Assembly (NCBI GenBank): GCA_035610835.1
Contig: CM069452.1
Coordinates: 24,929,121-24,993,120, forward strand
DNA: 64,000 bases
Direction: 5' to 3'
From: Ophiura sarsii
Taxonomy: Eukaryota > Echinodermata > Ophiuroidea > Amphilepidida > Ophiuridae
Part shown: positions 43,195-55,060 of the stretch, in pieces
How positions within the stretch are numbered: the first letter of the stretch is position 1
How the letters are laid out: every line of letters begins with the position of its first letter
Made by a program: the position numbers and the translations under genes
Notes under the pieces: generated by a model
What the model was told of the DNA's origin: nothing
The model's database searches: none
The model's input: only the letters and a program-made list of their open reading frames with translations

Positions 43195-43855
43195 CAGCGT
43201 GTCCCACAAAACTGGGTTCAAAAGTTTGCGAGCTTACAACTAAAAAAGTAGGAAACAGATAGTTTATATTTAGGGATATTAAACAAAATATACATGACCT
43301 TAATTTGTTAAACTCTGTAATTAATCCAATATAAACTTTTTGAAATACAAAGATTTTAATAGAGCGTGGTCAAAAACCATTGTGTTGCAATTGCACATTG
43401 TTGTGATTTCGTCAATGTTTTGCCTTTGCATTCATTCTTTACAAAGACTTGGGCAGTAAATAAAATGATCTTGGTCATATCCAAAAATACAAGTTCATTA
43501 TTTACATAAACATTTAAACAAAAATATTCTTTGTTATACTCCGAGTTATTGTTTTTTATTTCAAGATCTTTACGATCTTTCGGAGAATAAACCCCATGCC
43601 AGGAATACTGCACATAGCGCACAGTTTCATGCAACGCACGGATGGTTTATTTCTTAAATCGGGACAAATGGGTTCTGACCACGCTCTTCAAATCTTTGTA
43701 TTTCAAAAGGTTTACATTTGATTGGTCTCCAAATTTACCCAATTAAGGTCAGGTATATTTTGTTTGATATCCTTAAATATAAACTATATCCATAATTCCT
43801 ACTTATTTCGTTATAAGCTCGCAAAATTTTGAACCCAGTTTTTTGGAACACTCTG
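43195..43855. mobile_element. TA-target element with long inverted ends, 661 bp
   Basis: The ends are CAGCGTGTCCCACAAAACTG and the inverted CAGTTTTTTGGAACACTCTG, with TA outside both (43193-43194, 43856-43857). The inverted similarity extends inward by more than 100 bp (GAGCTTACAAC, TATAGTTTATATT). There is no transposase. A 3' portion is repeated at 46342-46866 by tandem duplication. Confidence 0.75.
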
Positions 43856-46800
43856 TATACGGGACAGCCAAGAACCCATGAACATGAAGCACCCTTTTCC
43901 CAAGAGTGTAGGCCTAACTTTTAGTTACAGTAATCAAATGCATGCCCAAAGATGCCCAGATGATGGGTCGTTCTTTATAATCAAAGACAAAATGATGGGT
44001 CGTTCTTTATAATCAAAGATCATGATTGGGTTGTTTTTACTTGATTATAATAAAAGATGTCCAAATATTATGATGGGTCATACTTTAAAAGCGGCAAAAG
44101 AAATTATACCCAATGATGGCACGTTCTTTGAATGCGGTCCGAGGTGAAGGAGACCCTCTTACGCGTAACCTCCCAGCTTTTTGCCCACTTTTATATAATG
44201 AATTTCAATGCCCAAAGCCCGGGGGGCCAGTCAAACATAATAGTCACATGCGTGACCAAAAAAACGCGTAAAAAGGGGTGTTTTTTCAGTGTTGGACGCG
44301 TCACGCGCGTGACGCGTTAAGGGTATCAAAAACGCTGATTTTCAAGAAAAAGGGTGGCTTAAAATACCGGTCGAACGTGTTTAGGGTAACTTGTTTTGTT
44401 CGGTAGAATTCTGACCCGGGAATTCTGACCAGAGAGGACGACAACTAAATGAATAATGCGTATGTTACATTTTTAGCCATAAACGTGCATGCCAAAAATA
44501 GGTGTAAACTCAAAAAAATTTGCACGCTGCGCGCGCATTACTTCATTCATACTCATCTTGTCGGTTCATTTACATTTCTCGCCCCCCCATATGAAGAACC
44601 CAATATTGACGTCGTGTCGGTTGAGATTGGCACTGTCGGTTCATTTGACCAGAGGAATCATGGAATTATGATGGTCAAAAGTACACTGATGAATTTTCTT
44701 TGCACGCTACGCGCGCATATAACTCCCATAAATGCAATTCTTTGGTACAAGCTTGTTTAGAGCTCAAAGGTACCCAAATCGTGCCAAAAATAGGTGTAAA
44801 CTCAACAAATTTCGCGCGCCCATTTATACTTCATTCATAATCATCTTGTCGGTTCATTCACATTTCTCGCCCCCCCCCCCAAAAAAAAGAAATATGAAGA
44901 ACCTAGCTACGCCACTGACTTACTCAGTCAGGCAAATAGACAAAACTTGTTTAGGGGTCATATTCTGGCAAGAACTTGTTTAGGAGTCAAAATTTGCAAG
45001 GAAAGCGCGCTAAAAACTTGTTTAGGGGGTAATTTTGCTTGCAGGGTAAAACTTGTTTAGGGGGTGTCTGGAAAAAATTTGGTCACGCATGTGTACACTA
45101 TATGTTTTACTGGCCCCCCCCCCCCCCAAGGCCCAAAGATGCCCAAATGATGGGTCGTTCTTTATTATCGAAGATCTTGATTGGGTTGTTCATTACTTGA
45201 TTATAATAAACTGTCCAAATATTATGATGGGTCGTTCTTTAAAAGCGGCAAAAGAAATTATGCCCAATGATGACTCGTTCTTTGAATGCGGTCCGAGGTG
45301 AAGGGGACCCTCTTACGCGTAACCTCCCAGCTTTTTGCCCACTTTTATATAATGAATTTCAATGCCCAAAGATGCCCAAATGATGGGTCGTTCTTTATAA
45401 TCAAAGATCATGATTGGGTTGTTCATTACTTGATTATAATAAAACTGTCCAAATATTATGATGGGTCGTTCTTTAAAAGTGGCAAAAAGCCCAATGTTCG
45501 CTCGTTCTTTGAATACGGTCCGAGGTGAAGGGGACCCTCTTAGGCGTAACCTCCCAGAGTAGAGGATGTTTATATAGAGCCCCGCAGGGCTCCGGAAGAC
45601 ACACTAATCAAAATCATACTAATACGTTACATACTATTTAAAGGCAAGCATTTATTAATAAATCAGCTTCTTTTTGGCCACTTTTTACTTCAAAATCATT
45701 CTATTAATATGTGTGGTGGCATGGGAAAACCCTACACATGGTCATTTTCTAGCAACTAGTTTTTTTTATTTGGCAGAGAGCTTCATACTCTGAGTATAGG
45801 ACTGTTTAAATTTTTCAGAAATTCCATCTAGAACTACAGTTATAATATTTTTAAGTTGGCATGTTTAAACGCAATACTAAAAATTGAAACTGGTAATTCA
45901 AAGGTGTACACAAAATCTTTTAAATGCTCTAATAATAATAAAACTACATTGTTATATCACACAGAATAGCTTGTCATATGAAAAGGACTTTTGATATGAA
46001 CCTAGTTTTTTGCGATATTATGAACAATTGTGAGTTTGTCACTTTCAAAATCTTTACAATGCATTGTCGGAATTCACAAGTGGTTACCATGGTAACAATG
46101 TCATTTTACGTAAACATAGCATTTTACACATAAAATTTGATAAACAAGGTTCAAAAAAGTACTAAAATAAACTTAACATCTGGAATTTTGCATAAAAAAC
46201 TCCTGGAGACTAAAGTTCAAGGTATAATCTCTATCTTGGGACCAAAGTTGGAAAATTGACTTTGAACTCTTTTGTTATGAATATTTTGGTATGACCCAGA
46301 TATCTCAATATTAACACTAGCGACTTCCGACAGGTTTTCCCATAAACTTTTTGAAATACAAAGATTTTAATAGAGCGTGGTCAAAAACCATTGTGTTGCA
46401 ATTGCACATTGTTGTGATTTCGTCAATGTTTTGCCTTTGCATTCATTCTTTACAAAGACTTCGGCAGTAAATAAAATGATCTTGGTCATATCCAAAAATA
46501 CAAGTTCATTATTTACATAAACATTTAAACAAAAATATTCTTTGTTATACTCCGAGTTATTGTTTTTTATTTCAAGATCTTTACGATCTTTCGGAGAATA
46601 AACCCCATGCCGGGAATACTGCACATAGCGCACAGTTTCATGCAACGCACGGATGGTTTATTTCTTAAATCGGGACAAATGGGTTCTGACCACGCTCTTC
46701 AAATCTTTGTATTTCAAAAGGTTTACATTTGATTGGTCTCCAAATGTACCCAATTAAGGTCAGGTATATTTTGTTTGATATCCTTAAATATAAACTATAT

Positions 46801-48206
46801 CCATAATTCCTACTTATTTCGTTATAAGCTCGCAAAATTTTGAACCCAGTTTTTTGGAACACTCTGTATACGGGACAGCCAAGAACCCATGAACATGAAG
46901 CACCCTTTTCCCAAGAGTGTAGGCCTAACTTTTAGTTACAGTAATCAAATGCATGCCCAAAGATGCCCAGATGATGGGTCGTTCTTTATAATCAAAGACA
47001 AAATGATGGGTCGTTCTTTATAATCAAAGATCATGATTGGGTTGTTTTTACTTGATTATAATAAAAGATGTCCAAATATTATGATGGGTCATACTTTAAA
47101 AGCGGCAAAAGAAATTATACCCAATGATGGCACGTTCTTTGAATGCGGTCCGAGGTGAAGGAGACCCTCTTACGCGTAACCTCCCAGCTTTTTGCCCACT
47201 TTTATATAATGAATTTCAATGCCCAAAGATGCCCAAATGATGGGTCGTTCTTTATAATCAAAGATCATGATTGGGTTGTTCATTACTTGATTATAATAAA
47301 ACTGTCCAAATATTATGATGGGTCGTTCTTTAAAAGTGGCAAAAAGCCCAATGTTCGCTCGTTCTTTGAATGCGGTCCGAGGTGAAGGGGACCCTCTTAG
47401 GCGTAACCTCCCAGAGTAGAGGATGTTTATATATAGAGCCCCGCAGGGCTCCGGAAGACACACTAATCAAAATCATACTAATACGTTACATACTATTTAA
47501 AGGCAAGCATTTATTAATAAATCAGCTTCTTTTTGGCCACTTTTTACTTCAAAATCATACTATTAATATGTGTGGTGGCATGGGAAAACCCTACACATGG
47601 TCATTTTCTAGCAACTAGTTTTTTTTATTTGGCAGAGAGCTTCATACTCTGAGTATAGGACTGTTTAAATTTTTCAGAAATTCCATCTAGAACTACAGTT
47701 ATAATATTTTTAAGTTGGCATGTTTAAACGCAATACTAAAAATTGAAACTGGTAATTCAAAGGTGTACACAAAATCTTTTAAATGCTCTAATAATAATAA
47801 AACTACATTGTTATATCACACAGAATAGCTTGTCATATGAAAAGGACTTTTGATATGAACCTAGTTTTTTGCGATATTATGAACAATTGTGAGTTTGTCA
47901 CTTTCAAAATCTTTACAATGCATTGTCGGAATTCACAAGTGGTTACCATGGTAACAATGTCATTTTACGTAAACATAGCATTTTACACATAAAATTTGAT
48001 AAACAAGGTTCAAAAAAGTACTAAAATAAACTTAACATCTGGAATTTTGCATAAAAAACTCCTGGAGACTAAAGTTCAAGGTATAATCTCTATCTTGGGA
48101 CCAAAGTTGGAAAATTGACTTTGAACTCTTTTGTTATGAATATTTTGGTATGACCCAGATATCTCAATATTAACACTAGCGACTTCCGACAGGTTTTCCC
48201 ATACCA
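43331..48206 (+). repeat. Tandem duplication, 3.0 kb plus 1.9 kb
   Basis: Copy 1 is 43331-46341 and copy 2 is 46342-48206 (starting offset 3011). They differ by few substitutions, but copy 2 lacks about 1.15 kb that in copy 1 comprises the insertion 44218-45130 and one satellite-like unit. Confidence 0.85.
44218..45130. mobile_element. Inserted element with 8-bp target duplication, 913 bp
   Basis: GCCCAAAG stands on both sides (44210-44217 and 45131-45138), and uninterrupted units read AATGCCCAAAGATG. The ends CCCGGGGGGCCAGT and ACTGGCCCCCC are imperfect inverted copies. The interior carries GCGCGC repeats, a CTACGCCACTG terminus near 44918 and a tandem AACTTGTTTAGGGG motif (44945-45065). 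An 8-bp target suggests hAT. Confidence 0.75.
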
Positions 48207-48649
48207 CCACACATATGTTATACACTATTTACACGCAAGCATTTATTAATAAATCGGCTTCTTTTTGCCCACTTTTATATAATGAATTTCGATGCTCAAA
48301 TGATGGGTCGTTCTTTATAATCAAAGACAAAATGATGGGTCGTTCTTTATAATCAGAGATCATGAGTGGGTTGTTCTTTATTTGATTATAATAACTGTCC
48401 AAATATTATGATGGGTCGTTCTTTAAAAGCGGCACAAGAAATTAAGCCCAATGATGGCTCGTTCTTTGAATGCGGTCCGAGGTGAAGGGGACCCTCTTAC
48501 GCGTAACCTCCCAGAGTGGAGGATGTTTATATAGAGCCCCGCAGGGCTCCGGAAGACACACTAATCAAAATCATACTAATTAATACGTTACATACTATAT
48601 AAAGGCAAGCATTTATTAATAAATTGGCTTCTTTTTGGCCACTTTTATA

Positions 48650-49446
48650 TGAAGAGCTTAGTTCCAAAAGGAGCTAACTCACCTTTTGAAGAAGAAAAAA
48701 TGAGTCAGGGGCAGAACATGAAAGAGAGTTACAAAATACAACTTTTAAACTTTGTTCTACATCTGTAGCATGTTCGGGTCCAAAGTAATCGGGCCCTCAT
48801 TAATTCCCGGAAATTCCCGTTAATTTCCGGAAATTCCCGTTAATTTCCGGAAATTTGAATATAATTCACTATTTTTTAAGCCAAAATGGTGGAAATATGG
48901 TTTTGTTATCATGGTAAAACATTGATAGGAATGTCCTTAATAAAATGCAATGAAGAAAGCGTAAAATGTATGGGATTATTGTTTTGAAAATTGCACACAA
49001 ACGAAATTGTTGTTATTTCAAAGAATGTGCCAAAATGTCCAAATTTTCAGTTTTCTCACAAAATATAAAAACATCATAATTAAAAAAGTTGAAAAGGTAT
49101 TTTAATGCGGTTTTCTGTTTTCAATGTGATTTGATATTGTCTTTCGGGTGTACATTATTTGGAAATAAAAATTGTTTGGTAAAGAGGTTTTTGAAAATTG
49201 GTCGAAACATTTTTGTTCCAAAAGGAGCTAACTCCACTGATATCCGAAAATAAAGAAAGACATTGGAAATACAGCGAAAAAAAAAAAAAATGAAATCAAA
49301 CCAGTTTTTAAGCTTCCACGTATGGTATCTTTCATATGGCAGAAAATTGGCATAATCAAAGAAGTGCAACATCCTCATTTTAAAAAAACTTTGCTTTTCT
49401 CCTATTTCACTTTTAGTGAGTTCTCCTTTTGGAACTAAACTCTTTA
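48650..49446. mobile_element. TA-target element, 797 bp, inside the satellite-like array
   Basis: The ends are TGAAGAGCTTAGTTCC and GGAACTAAACTCTTTA, followed inward by AAAAGGAG and its inverse, with TA on both sides. Other array units show the empty sequence CTTTTATATAATG. A GGAAATTCCCGTTAATTTCC tandem lies at about 48806-48855. It has no transposase. Confidence 0.8.
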
Positions 49447-50235
49447 TATAATGAATTTCAATGCCCAAAGATTCCCAAATGATGGGTCGTTCTTTTTAAT
49501 CAAAGACAGAATGATGGGTCGTTCTTTATAATCAAAGATCATGATTGGGTTGTTTTTACTTGATTATAATAAAAGATGTCCAAATATTATAATGGGTCGT
49601 TCTTTAAAAGCGACAAAAGTAAATTATGCCATGATGGCTCGTTCTTTGAATGCGGTCCGAGGTGAAGGGACCCTCTTACGCGTAACCTCCCAGAGTGGAG
49701 GATGTTTATATAGAGCCCCGCAGGGCTCCGGAAGACACACTAATCAAAATCATACTAATTAATACGTTACATACTATATAAAGGCAAGCATTTATTAATA
49801 CATCGGCTTCTTTTTGGCCACTTTTATATAATGAATTTCAATGCCCAAAGATTCCCAAATGATGGGTTGTTCTTTATAATCAAAGACAAAATGATGGGTC
49901 GTTCTTTATAAACAATGATCATGATTGGGTTTTTCTTTACTTGATTATAATAAGAGATGTCCAAATATTATGATGGGTCGTTCTTTAAAAGCGGCAAAGA
50001 TATTATGCCCAATGATGATGGCTAGTTATTTGATTGGGGTCCGAGGTGAAGGGGACCCTCTTATACGCGTAACCTCCCATAGTGGAGGATGTTTATAAAG
50101 AGCCCCGCAGGTCTCTGGAAGACACACTAATCAAAATCATACACTTTAAAGGCAAGCATTTATTTAAAAATCGGCTTCTTTTTGGTCATTTTTATATAAT
50201 GAATTTCAAGGCCCAAATGACGGGTCGTTCTTTAT

Positions 50236-51080
50236 AATACAATTACAACTGAAAATCCTTCATTTCGGACCAGTTGCCCCATAGGTACTGTTGCCCCATA
50301 TTCCCCTATAGGCCTATTTTTACTTGAGTCCAGTGACCAGAGATAACTGATACATCATTTCGGTTGTTCTTTACATGATCATAACATGACGAACTAAATA
50401 TTTTAATTTTGATTCAATGAGAGGTATTAGATGAAGAAATAGTTATCGGTATAAAGGTTAACCTCGGCCGATAACCAGTCAACCCAATTTTTAACTTTGT
50501 AACGAATAAATTACCTCATTTACTTTATAACGGGATATCAATGACAACTATGATATTTATAATGTTTAAGCATACCAAGTTCCATAGTATGGACAAATTC
50601 ATGTAACGAAATAAACACCTCTTATAGTTATGTCTCTATGGTAGTCATTCAAAAATACATTCTTTTTGACAATTACACCTATAATATATGACGATATTCC
50701 CAAATACTTATACAATTACAAATATTTACATTGTCCTTAAAAGAAATGAACGGAATTAACACTTCTTGTTATATAGTCATGTTCTAAGACCAAACAATTA
50801 TTTACATTGTCCTTAAAGAAATGAATAATGATAGTGGACCTGGAAGAGCAAACAAACAAATAAAAATGTTTAGCGTCCTGACTTTTTTCGAAAAAAGGAA
50901 GAAGGCGGCCTTTTTATTTTTGGCACTTTTTGGAGCAAAATTGTTCCGATTAGCGACAAACTTTGTGAACCTGAAAGAGGAGGAGACCTCTTAAAATTGT
51001 TTTTATTCCATGGTTATGAATGATGGGTTGGTCACAAGACAACTTATTTGAAATGCATTTTGGAGCAACAAAGCTGTTAT
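50236..51080. other. Non-coding, no recognised feature
   Basis: AT-rich sequence without an open frame of interest. ACAAT-TATTTACATTGTCCTTAAA is present twice near 50720 and 50795, a small local duplication. Confidence 0.4.
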
Positions 51081-51082
51081 AT

Positions 51083-51844
51083 GGGGCCCTCACATGTATC
51101 CGTGTGAGCTGGGCGGCCCCTTACCGTGTGAAAAATGGGTGCGGACGGCGGCACACACGGTGGGTCGTTTCCCGTCCGTTGAACACGTTCAGGGGACTTT
51201 GCCGGCCACCAGAGTTTTGAACATGCTCAAAACTCCTGGCGGGTGAGTAAAAGCGGCGGCGAACGATGAGAGCCCGATGAGAGCCCGGTTTTTACCGTCC
51301 TCAAACCGGGCTCTCTCCGTCCGCCGCCGCTTTTACTCACCCGGCAGGAGTTTTGAACATGCTCAAACTTCCTGCCGGGCGCGGATGGCCGGCAATGTCC
51401 CCGGCAACGTGTTCAACGGACGGGAAACGGTCCACCGTGTAACATCACCGTGTGCCACCGTCTGCACCAATTTGTCACACGGTAATGGGCCGGCCAGCTC
51501 ACACGGATACATGTGAGTACAAATGTATTTTACAGAGATTCCCGGAATGTGAGCGAAGCGGCGAGCTTGAGCGCTCAGCTTATACAGGGCAGTATGATGA
51601 CGTTATCAAGGCGGTTCGGTCGGTACCCAAGCGTTTCGGCCGGTGAGGACCTGGTGAGGAGGTGGTATGAGCCCGGTTCCAGGCCGATAAGGACCCGGTA
51701 TAGAACAGTATGAACCCGGTGACAAAAAAAAAATCAATGCGGCCGTTGATATTTTTTGCTGATTGTTCACCGTGTTGGACTCTGTTGTTTTTCTATAAGA
51801 CGGTAAGGGGCCGCCCAGCTCACACGGATACATGTGAGGGCCCC
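51083..51844. mobile_element. GC-rich foldback element GGGGCCC, short copy (762 bp)
   Basis: The same termini as 22693-24525. The first 430 bp (51083-51514) form a near-perfect hairpin with arms of about 210 bp turning at about 51290, followed by a CCGGT-rich tail and a third copy of the terminal sequence at the right end. The target duplication is unclear. Confidence 0.8.
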
Positions 51845-51845
51845 A

Positions 51846-52006
51846 TTAGGGAGCAAAGCAAATCAAAACTTGACCGCGCGGCAACCGGCGGTTCCGCCCG
51901 GTTGGACCGCATATCATTGTTTAGAACAATAGAAACCGGCTGTAACCTCACCGAACTGCACGGAACCGGCGGTTGCCGGGCGGTCGAGTATTGATGTGCT
52001 CCCTTA
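51846..52006. mobile_element. Small hairpin MITE, 161 bp
   Basis: TTAGGGAGCA and TGCTCCCTTA mark the ends. The arms match inward through CGACCGC and GGCAACCGGCGGTTCC-type sequence. It abuts the right end of the preceding foldback element. Confidence 0.7.
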
Positions 52007-53220
52007 CAAACATCTTTTAAATCTCTGAAATACCTGAAATGAAAGTTATGACTGAAATAATGAAAAAAGAAAAGAAATTTAAAGCAGACCCCCCAAAAAA
52101 GGAATCGTGAGGGGACGTTAAACATGTAGTTATTTTTATTTTGCCTTATGTATGTCTTTATACAAATATTGTAGAAAGGAGGGGGACGTCTAGTTTCTCT
52201 GTGACAATGATTTTAATAACACGTGTATCTGATATAATGAAAAAAGAAAGGAAATTTGAAGCAGACCAAATAAGGATTTTTAAATAAAAGCAAATAAAAA
52301 CCAGTCGATCCAAAATTTGAAACTTTAAAAAACTAAATAGTACATTTCAATGCGATATCATTGACAACAATGATGATATTGTTTTACCTACAACGCATTG
52401 CAACGCCTACGGGGTTTAATGAAACTTTCATAATAGCATAATTGCGCTAGTAGCACGCTCTTTGCAGCGGCAGAGTTCAATAGCGGAATTGCGCATGTAG
52501 CACGCTCTTGCAATACTTACGGTATTTAGTGAAACTTTCATAAGGGGCATCATAACATTATTGGCCGTTCAGATAGGGCACAAACAGAATTTGCCAACGT
52601 ATCCGTGAACAAAATTCCAAAGGTATAGGACAGCCGCCTTTAAGTATGTGACAAGTTGATTTTTTTCGGAGAGGCCAAAGAAAGGTGTAAGAAAGGTGTT
52701 CCTTTGTTTAACACGGTGTTTAAAATAGAACACGTTCAATTTTCAGCTGACTTAATCCTGTAATGATAATATTGATTTTGATGTTTTTCAAATATTTGTG
52801 GATATAGGATACTATTTAAATAAGAGAAAACTGATAATATGTGTAAATATTTTCAATATAAAAGTTTAAAATCATAGAACACCAATTGGTGTTAATAGCC
52901 AGAACACCTTTTGAGGCGTCCATTTTTTTTACAGTGGAGAGTTGGTGAAAATGGGACACTATTTAGCGGCACATCCCCGTAACCTCATATCCACTAAGTA
53001 ACCTTCCCCTCCCCCGGGCGGTCATTTTCTTTGGTAGGAGGCAGTCCCAAAAGTCTCATCATTTTTTATGATGCCCCATAAGATTAATTTTATGACCCCT
53101 TTCTCAGATGTTGAATATTGTTATGACCTCTCCCCTCCATCACACATAATATAAGGCTTTTAAGGCCATCTAGTTAGGGTTATGGAAACTTAGGGGAAAA
53201 AGCCAACTACTTTTATAGGT
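52007..53220. other. Non-coding with small local duplications
   Basis: GTAGCACGCTCTT and TTAGTGAAACTTTCATAA-type words occur twice between 52390 and 52535, and AATGAAAAAAGAAA with GCAGACC occurs at about 52060 and 52240. No gene is seen. Confidence 0.45.
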
Positions 53221-53224
53221 TGGT

Positions 53225-53600
53225 CAGGGGGGGGGGGCACTCAATTTTTTTTTGTAGAGGTATGCCGCCCAGGGTCTCAAAAAGGGGGGCTTCGAAACAG
53301 AATCGAGAGTTTAATGACGGAAAACAAGGTCTTTTAGAACTGATTTTCTTGAAAAAGTAGGTCTTCAGAACTGGTCTGTTTTTCAAATTTGATTTTAGAA
53401 CACAATTTTTTCTATCAATTGGAAGCTTTGGAATGAAAATGTTTGCAATTTTTGAATTTTCAATAAAAGGGTTTTAAGAGCTGATTAGGCTCAAAAGGGG
53501 GTCTTAAGAGCTAGCAGCTAGAAGAGGGTGAAAAAACAGGGTCTTCAGGGTGGCACATACCTATACCAGTTCCAATGTCAGTGCCCCTCCCCACCCCCAC
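53225..53600 (-). repeat. Interspersed repeat R1, copy 4 (decayed)
   Basis: Reverse orientation relative to 679-1075, with GGGTCTCAAAAAGGGGGGC, GAACTGATTTTCTTGAAAAAG and GGTCTTAAGAGCTAGCAGC. It is more diverged than the others. Confidence 0.7.
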
Positions 53601-53638
53601 CCCCACCCCAATCATGTCAATGTTGAAACATGTCGAAC

Positions 53639-53830
53639 AAATGAGTGCAAAGCGCCAAAACATTTCATTATTTTAACTAAGATTAGGGTGGGCAAGTCCA
53701 AATTTTGTTTTACAAACAATATTAAGACAACAAATGAGCGCAAAGCAACAAATTCCAGTATTTCAACTAAAATTAGCATGGCCAAGCCCACATTTTGTTT
53801 TACAATGTTGGAACATAAATTTACCCGCAA
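53639..53830 (+). repeat. Tandem duplication of about 80 bp
   Basis: AATGAGTGCAAAGC and AATGAGCGCAAAGC begin two similar units that share CAAATTTTGTTTTACAA-type ends. Confidence 0.6.
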
Positions 53831-54003
53831 AAAAATATCAGTATTTTAACAAAAATCTATTTTGACCCCCTAATACAATGGCATTAATTGTATGATCCTT
53901 CTATTTATGGTGTACACAAAATATGACCCTCTCCCCCATAATTACTTGGGATCACCACCTCCTTACCGAAGAAAATGACAGCCCCCTTTCCAGGGTGGGG
54001 GGA

Positions 54004-54298
54004 GGGGGTACTCACGTATGTAAGGCATACGGGGACGTGCCGCTCCAGTGGGTCGTTTTTTCATGAGACATCCTTAGCCATGGGTAGGCTTTGTTACTGA
54101 AAAATCCTTAGACATGGGTCTATTTTCGCGAAAATGTGCAAAAATTAGGTCTTTTTCCTGATAATTTGTCTAAAATGAAGCAAAACCCCTAAAAATGGAT
54201 ACCAATTTTTCCAAAATCACCCTTAGAAATGGGTAGGGGTTTTGAATCTCTAGCGGCACCCCCCCCCCCCCCGACCAAACCAAATCTGAGTACCCCCC
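54004..54298. mobile_element. Possible MITE, 295 bp
   Basis: GGGGGTACTCA (54004) and TGAGTACCCCC (ending 54297) are inverted. The interior repeats CCTTAGACATGGGT-type words three times. No target duplication is evident. Confidence 0.45.
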
Positions 54299-54410
54299 GA
54301 CATAAGTGGGGGCAGCCATGTTTGTAGTCTTTGTAAATTACATGTACCTATGCAGTTTATTTTAACAGTCCTGCGCAGTCTGTGATGGAGTCAAAGCTAT
54401 ATTTGTTTAG

Positions 54411-54455
54411 TTGATAGACGGTCGATAGACGGTTGATAGACGCATAGACGGTTGA
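54411..54455 (+). repeat. Short GATAGACGGTT tandem repeat
   Basis: Four variant copies of an 11-12-bp word lie side by side. Confidence 0.7.
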
Positions 54456-54705
54456 TGATTCATTCAGAGATGTATATTGGACTCCCCACAGAGAGACAAT
54501 AATAGCTTATCTTGTTTGACTACTAGGAGGAATCTCCCAATTGTTGCGGGGTGGTCTAATAAGTGGTTAGTTGTGAATGTTTGAGTTTCTGGATATATAT
54601 AATACTAATTCCTGGGTTGAATAGTGAAATGTCAATAATGGATAACCATGATCGAGGAATGCCATTTTTAATTAGTATAGAAATTCCTGGACCAACGTTT
54701 TAGAC

Positions 54706-55060
54706 CAGGCTTTCTCAACTAGATTTACTGATGCGCCACATTTTAGTAACCAACTTGTTGAAGCTCCACTTGGTCATATTTTTTAGAATTTACAATGGCA
54801 AAATTCCCGTCACAAAATATTTTAACATATATGTATGTAGGCAACATAATAACTAATATTATGTATCTTTTGAGGGCACATGCGCGCGTAGCGTGCGAAA
54901 AATTGCTGTCTTTAAGTACATCTGAACGTCATAGGCCTATGACATCTGGCTATATCATGATATGATTTTGTTTTTGTAACAAATGTTAACTATTCCCGCG
55001 CCACTTAGGATGCCTTGATGCGCCACAAGTGGCACGCGCGCCACCATTTGAGAATGCCTG
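54706..55060. mobile_element. Non-autonomous hAT element, 355 bp
   Basis: The ends CAGGCTTTCTCAA and the inverse of CAGGCATTCTCAAA resemble Charlie-type hAT termini. TTTTAGAC is exactly duplicated (54698-54705 and 55061-55068). A GCGCGCGTAGCGTGCG motif lies at about 54880. Confidence 0.9.

Larger units (their letters stand above)
43943..50235 (+). repeat. Degenerate satellite-like array
   Basis: About nine units share ATGATGGGTCGTTCTTTA, TTGATTATAATAA, TCCAAATATTATGATGGG and GGTCCGAGGTGAAGG. Starts lie near 43943, 45131, 45362, 46954, 47220, 48292, 49460, 49840 and 50210. Some units add a second module, AGAGCCCCGCAGGGCTCCGG, with a perfect short palindrome. No frame is conserved across units. 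Confidence 0.8.

Noticed and set aside
43356..43634. 92-residue minus-strand protein, repeated at 46367-46645
   Set aside because: Its conservation is explained by the tandem duplication, and it lies within a non-autonomous TA element.
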